Shown: positions 59,597-64,000 of the stretch, one piece after another | Numbering within the stretch: position 1 is the first letter of the stretch | Layout of the letters: every line of letters starts with the position of its first letter | DNA from: Chamaecrista fasciculata | Lineage: Eukaryota; Streptophyta; Magnoliopsida; Fabales; Fabaceae | Assembly: GCA_003254925.1 (NCBI GenBank) | Contig: QANZ01042385.1 | Location: 28,974 to 92,973 of the forward strand | DNA length: 64,000 nt | Direction of reading: 5' to 3' | Translations under genes and position numbers: made by a program | The notes under the pieces: generated by a model | Seen by the model: the letters and a program-made list of their open reading frames with translations, nothing else | Database searches by the model: none | Told to the model about the DNA's origin: nothing

Positions 59597-59942
59597 CTAG
59601 GAAGCATGGACACTTCATTCCAAGGTTGTGTCGCCGTGTCAGACACGTGTCCGTGTCCGACACCCGTACGACATCCACACGACACATATTCATAAGTTTC
59701 AGAATATAAAATGAATTTTTTGTGACTTTAACATGACAAAAATATAAAATAATAATACATATGACATATATTATGAATAAATATTATTATTTTTAAAGTT
59801 TTCATTAAAATTTATGGATTTTTAATTATTTATATATATAAATATATGCCGTGTCGTGTCATGTAAGTTTAAAAATTTAACGTGTCAGTGTGTCCGTATC
59901 CGTGTCGTGTCCCGTGTCCTTGTCAGTGTCCATGCTTCCTAG
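59597..59942. mobile_element. TIR element, GGACACGACACG family
   Basis: 346 bp. The perfect ends are CTAGGAAGCATGGACAC and the inverse GTGTCCATGCTTCCTAG. The subterminal parts are dense in GTGTCCGTGTC repeats. The core is AT-rich. Partial relatives are at 10690-10750 and 56075-56325. The superfamily was not fixed because no duplication is clear. Confidence 0.75.
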
Positions 59943-60349
59943 ATATTGTGAGTTGGACTTTCTTTTTGCTTAAGTTTAACTATTATAGTTTCGGTTCTTC
60001 CAGGTTAATTATTTATTTATTTCTCTTAGTTTATATTTAGGATTCATTTATTTTATATTTTTTTAATCTCTGTTTTCTTTCAGTGCCTTCTCATTCTTTT
60101 TTTAAATATGACTTACTAATGTAAGAAAAATTGTTGCAATGAGTTTCAATCATATAGTCTGAGTTTCACCATTCTCAATGGTCTAAAACTTGTGAAAACA
60201 GTGGTATTTTAAGTTTGGTTTTCAATTTAAGCTAATTAAGATGCAATGACACATTTAATGAGACTATGTTAATACTTAACGTTCATATCGTCATGTTAGC
60301 TAACATTCATGTCCTCATGTCGACTCACTCTTGGTCCTTCAATTCTTTT

Positions 60350-62210
60350 GCTGCCTATAAACATAAAAAGTTATTTGTAAAATCATCTGAAAATGAAAAT
60401 AGAGGCCTTGTTTGATTCTGCTTTTAAAAACAACTTTTTTGTTTTAAAAAATAAAAAAGTAAAAAAAAAAACTGTTTGATAATGTTGTTTTTCTAAAGTA
60501 GAACAGAGAAGCTATTTTGTAATTTTACAAGCATATTTGGTTAAAATTTGTAAATCCAGACGATTGGTAAATATTATTGCGATGTCATGGGTGGTTAATT
60601 AATAATTAGGGTATATTACACAGAAAGTCCCTGTGGTGCCATTTATAGAAAGGGTTTCTGTGGTTTAAAAAGTTACAAAGAATAGCTTGTGGTTTGCTCT
60701 GTTAACAAAAGGGTTCCGAGTTATATTTTCGTCTAAAATTTGACGGAAATCTTGGCTAAAATACTATTCTAAGACCCTAATTATTAATTTTTATGTGTTT
60801 GACTCCCTATTTGTATGAGAGAAGGACTTTGACAAAAAAAAAAAGTTTTATAACAATAAATGAAATTTCATCCTTTAGGTTAGCCAAAGTCCTATATAAT
60901 ACAATCAAAATGTAAAAAAAGAAGAAAAAAGTAGGGATTTTAATCAACCTGGCACCAAAACACAAAAAAACACACACACGGCCTCCCCTTCCTGTTTCTC
61001 TTCTTCTTCCTCTTCCTCCAACTCTGTCGCCGCCGCTGCCCCCTCCGCCACCGCCGCCATGTATCATTACCCTTCTAGAAATTAATACATGGGATATTGA
61101 GTTTATATGTTATTATAATAAAACCCATGAAAAATATTCATCAACCGAACTCAAAATGGACCGGAAATGGCAGAAATCAATGTGCTTTGAACAATAAATC
61201 ACATAGAGAAGGCTTGAGGTTGAAGAGGACACTATTCAGCCATGAATCATTCCCCCACATTCTTCCGGAGTCCATCATCGATGAAGAAATCGACAAAGGA
61301 AATGAGGAGGATGTTGAGAGCGTATAAGAAGAGAAGGGTGAGAGTGGGGGGAGAGACGCTGACAGTGGCAGCGGTGGAGTTGGAGGAAGAGGAAGAAGAT
61401 CAGAGAAACAAGAAGGGGAGGTTGTGTGTGTGTGTTTTTTTGCTTCGGTGCTAAGTTGATTAAAACTCCAATTTTTTTTTTCTTTCTTACATTTTTTGTC
61501 TTATTATATAGGACTTTGGCTAAACTCAACAGTGAAGTTTCATTTATTACTATGAAACTTTTTTTTTGTGTTAAAGTCCTTCTTTTATACAAATAGTGAG
61601 TCAAATGCATTAAAATTAATAGTTAGAGTCTTAAAATAGTATTTTAGCTAAGATTTCCGTCAAATTTTGGACGAAAACATACCTCAAGACCCTTTTTATT
61701 AACAGAGCAACCCACAGGCCCTTCTTTGTAACTTTTTAAACCACAAAGACTCTCTCTTTAAATGGGCCAAACCATAGGGACTTTCTGTATAATTTACCTT
61801 AATAATTAATAGATCTAAAAATCATTTGATCTTTTTATAATATTTGGGGCAAACGTTTCTAATGGAAGAGCAAATACCAAATAATATAGTCAGTCCACAT
61901 ATTTGAAAGTTTACATCTTAATTTCACAAGTTTGAAACAAAAAAAGAAAGTCAAAAGTAAAACGGATATCCCGTTATCCTCACAACTCGCGGCATTTTTT
62001 TTTTAAAAAATATATATAAATAGTACTGTTTAATGAGCATGATAAATAGAAATAGAATAAACTAATATAGTTTAGTCCTTAAAAAAATTATCAAGTTAAT
62101 GATTCAATTTTTAAAAATTTAAAATACGTAGTTTAATTCTTAAAAATTCAAACAATATACTTATTCGCTCTTTTTATGGACTAGAGAGTATATTTTTTGG
62201 TTCTTTGATG
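60350..62210. repeat. Segmental duplication, flank copy C
   Basis: Matches copies A and B (38100-38490 and 45370-46290). It is interrupted by the Pack-MULE-like element at 60609-61798 and continues on both sides of it (GATGTCATGGGTGGTTAATT before, AATTAATAGATCTAAAAATC after). Confidence 0.8.
60609..61798. mobile_element. Pack-MULE-like element with 10-bp TSD
   Basis: 1190 bp. The ends GGGTATATTACACAGAAAGTC and the inverse GACTTTCTGTATAATTTACC are flanked by TTAATAATTA at 60599-60608 and 61799-61808. The core contains GC-rich gene-like DNA in inverted orientation on both sides (60960-61065 and 61210-61430), coding Gly/Glu-rich low-complexity peptides; one reading is FFRSPSSMKKSTKEMRRML. The parent gene is not recognised. 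A truncated sibling lies at 36735-37270. Confidence 0.85.
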
Positions 62211-62263
62211 ACTAAATAATATACTATTTGAATCATTTAAAGATTAAATTATATTATTTTGAA

Positions 62264-63232
62264 GGTAAATTACACAAAAGGGCTTTGTGGTTTAGCCCAT
62301 TTTCAGATAGGGTCCCTGTGGTTTAAAAAGTGTCAAATTGGGGACCTGTGGTTTACTCCGTTAGCAAATAGGGTCCCAGGTGATTTTTTCTATCCAAATT
62401 GATGAAGTAAACTTCAAAGTGGACTCTTTTATGATTTAAACATTTTTCTATTAAAACAAACAAGGACTATTTTGCAATTTAAGCCAATTAGTAGAATAAA
62501 AAAGTAAAGTGCTAAACCATGGATTTCAAGCGCAAAGTCAAAAGTAGTTGCTTCTCCCTCATTAATTAATTATTTAATTCATCATCCTTTCTTTTTCTCC
62601 CATTCTCAAACGCATATGTTCTGTTTTTGTTTACAATCTCGTAAAATTAAAACAAAACATAGAATAATGAATGTGTTGTTCGACGAAAAAAAATCATCGT
62701 GCCTGTTCAAGAACGCCAGAAACCACCGTCGAACAACCCAGCAACGCCAAATGCAAACGAAAAAAATGGATCACTAGCAAGACGACGCACACCCACACGA
62801 TTGGGTTCTTCCGACTGACAAGACCTGTGATCTCTGTCCGCCGTTGATCAACTCCGGCGACTGATACCCACACGATTTTGGTTGAATCTAGAAGAAGGAA
62901 GGGAAGGATGGAGAAGAATGAGCAAGAAAGTGAAGACAGACACCCACACGATTTTGGTTCGACGAAAACCACACCGTCGATCTCTTTCTTGCTTTACTCT
63001 TATTGTATTTTGGCTTAAAATTGCAAAATAGTCCTTGTTTGTTTTAATAGAAAAATGTTTAAATCACAAAACAGTCCACTTTGAAGTTTACTCCGTTACT
63101 TTGGATGGAAAAAATCACCTGGGACCCTATTTGCTAACGGAGTAAACCACATGTCCCCAATTTGACACTTTTTAAACCACAGGACCCTATCTGAAAATGG
63201 GCCAAACCACATAGCCCTATTTTGTAATTTAC
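62264..63232. mobile_element. Long-TIR element with gene-like cargo
   Basis: 969 bp. The ends GGTAAATTACACAAAAGGGC and the inverse GCCCTATTTTGTAATTTACC have mirrored arms about 250 bp long. The core (62640-62990) is GC-richer and has three copies of ACCCACACGATT (near 62791, 62867 and 62943). A 92-codon minus-strand frame lies there (62694-62972), unrecognised and repetitive. No clean target-site duplication was found. Confidence 0.7.
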
Positions 63233-63309
63233 CCTTGATTTTAATTTTTTAAGAACTGAAATATTAGTTTGATAATATTGTAAGGACCAAATTATTAATT
63301 TATTCTAAG

Positions 63310-63963
63310 AATATTTAGTGACAATGATTACCCTCATAATCTTTATTGATAGAACTTTTTATGCATCAATACTATTATATCAAAATACATATCATCACAT
63401 TCAACCATGCATACAACATACTCCAGCCAAAAGAAATAAAAGACACAACATAGTCATACTCATGGGAGTGGATCTGCTCAATTATGGGAGTGATAAAGTA
63501 TGGTGAAGTATGAATCTCAACCATCCATTCTATTTCTAGTTTTGTTCCCAATGATGATGGTTGAAGGAATGGATGGTTGAGATTCATAATTCACCATACT
63601 TTATCATTCCCATAATTGAGCAGATCCATTCCCCACTCTTATTGGATGTCCATGTCCTTGAAGGGACACTAACACTTACACACACAAAATACCCATTAGA
63701 TTGTACATACCATCTCACGAACATAATTAATTAATGGGGTTTCCCTTATTTTTTTTTTGTTCACTTAACATCTAAAGTCAAAACACTTAATTAATGCCTA
63801 TGTTGAACCAAACGGAGCGGATGTCTATTATAACTCACACACACTACTAAATCCTTCCATGTGGTGCAACTGACCTTATTCTTGTTGTTGTAGGTTCTTA
63901 TGCTTTATGTGATTTGAGAAAATTAACAAGCTCACCAACATAGCGTTCCTGTTGCAACGTTAC
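63310..63963 (-). pseudogene. 3' end of another UGT copy, interrupted
   Basis: 63963-63898 on the minus strand encodes VTLQQERYVGELVNFLKSHK and A before a stop. It aligns with the C-terminus of the UGT at 40362 (NQEHYVGGLVNFLKSHIA). 63310-63897 is its 3' flank, shared with copies at 31975 and 39050, and carries a foldback MITE. To the right, the coding sequence is cut at about 63964 by DNA that looks like the start of an LTR element. Whether the rest of the gene resumes beyond the window cannot be seen. Confidence 0.8.
63463..63634. mobile_element. Foldback MITE in UGT 3' flank
   Basis: About 70-bp inverted repeats: GGGAGTGGATCTGCTCAATT and the inverse AATTGAGCAGATCCATTCCC. They are absent from the corresponding place in the copies at 31975 and 39050 (CATACTCACTCC / CATACACACACTC), so it inserted after duplication. 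The 63375-63587 open frame is arm sequence. Confidence 0.85.
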
Positions 63964-64000
63964 TGTTGGAGATTGTGCCCTAGGGCCAATCATTTTATTT
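63964..64000. mobile_element. Probable start of an LTR element
   Basis: TGTTGGAGATTGTGCCCTAG at 63964 resembles the 5' end of a Ty1/copia-type LTR and replaces UGT coding sequence. Only 37 bp are visible, so family and state cannot be judged. Confidence 0.45.

Overview
The window is AT-rich nuclear DNA from a flowering plant, most likely a eudicot. The evidence is the gene set (a P-class PPR gene, a family-91-like UDP-glycosyltransferase, a plant seed-maturation protein, a spliced 25-residue RPL41, a SNAPIN-like BLOC-1 subunit) and the repeat set (long-TIR Mutator-like elements, hAT and PIF/Harbinger elements, a Stowaway MITE, tRNA-derived SINEs, Ty1/copia remains). I cannot assign a species. 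Coding DNA is only a few percent of the 64 kb; most of the rest is small, often nested transposon remains.

Layout. 0-7 kb: AT-rich repeats and inverted-repeat elements, no confident gene. 7.5-11.7 kb (minus): three-exon SNAPIN-like gene with a 2.8 kb first intron. 11.9-15 kb: inverted-repeat elements. 15.2-17.7 kb (plus): RPL41, with a SINE beside its promoter, a Stowaway MITE in its 2 kb intron and a duplicated 3' flank. 18-20.4 kb: nested repeats. 20.6-22.3 kb (minus): intronless PPR gene, apparent orthologue of Arabidopsis At1g79080. 22.6-26.5 kb: TIR elements, one carrying a transit-peptide-like exon. 27.3-27.6 kb (plus): seed-maturation protein gene. 28.5-31.8 kb: Mutator-like MITEs. 32-64 kb: a decayed tandem UDP-glycosyltransferase locus. 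All copies are on the minus strand: a C-terminal remnant at 32.2 kb next to a copia fossil, an internal fragment at 39.3-39.7 kb, a nearly full copy with one frameshift at 40.4-41.8 kb, and the 3' end of another copy at 63.9 kb that is cut by what looks like the start of an LTR element. Repeated flanks show that the locus grew by segmental duplication. A receptor-kinase pseudogene (52.5-53.9 kb), Pack-MULE-like elements and a degenerate telomere-like array (56.8-57.3 kb) lie between copies.

The most informative observations are: (i) a palindromic Mutator-like element with a 9-bp target-site duplication carrying a fragment that matches the N-terminus of plant splicing factor SF1; (ii) several insertions whose paralogous empty site lies in the same window, so target-site duplications and insertion order can be read directly; (iii) the eroding UGT array; and (iv) a SINE supplying a TGGGCC motif close to the RPL41 promoter. 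I see no CRISPR array, no phage or bacterial system, and nothing that I would call a new multi-gene system.
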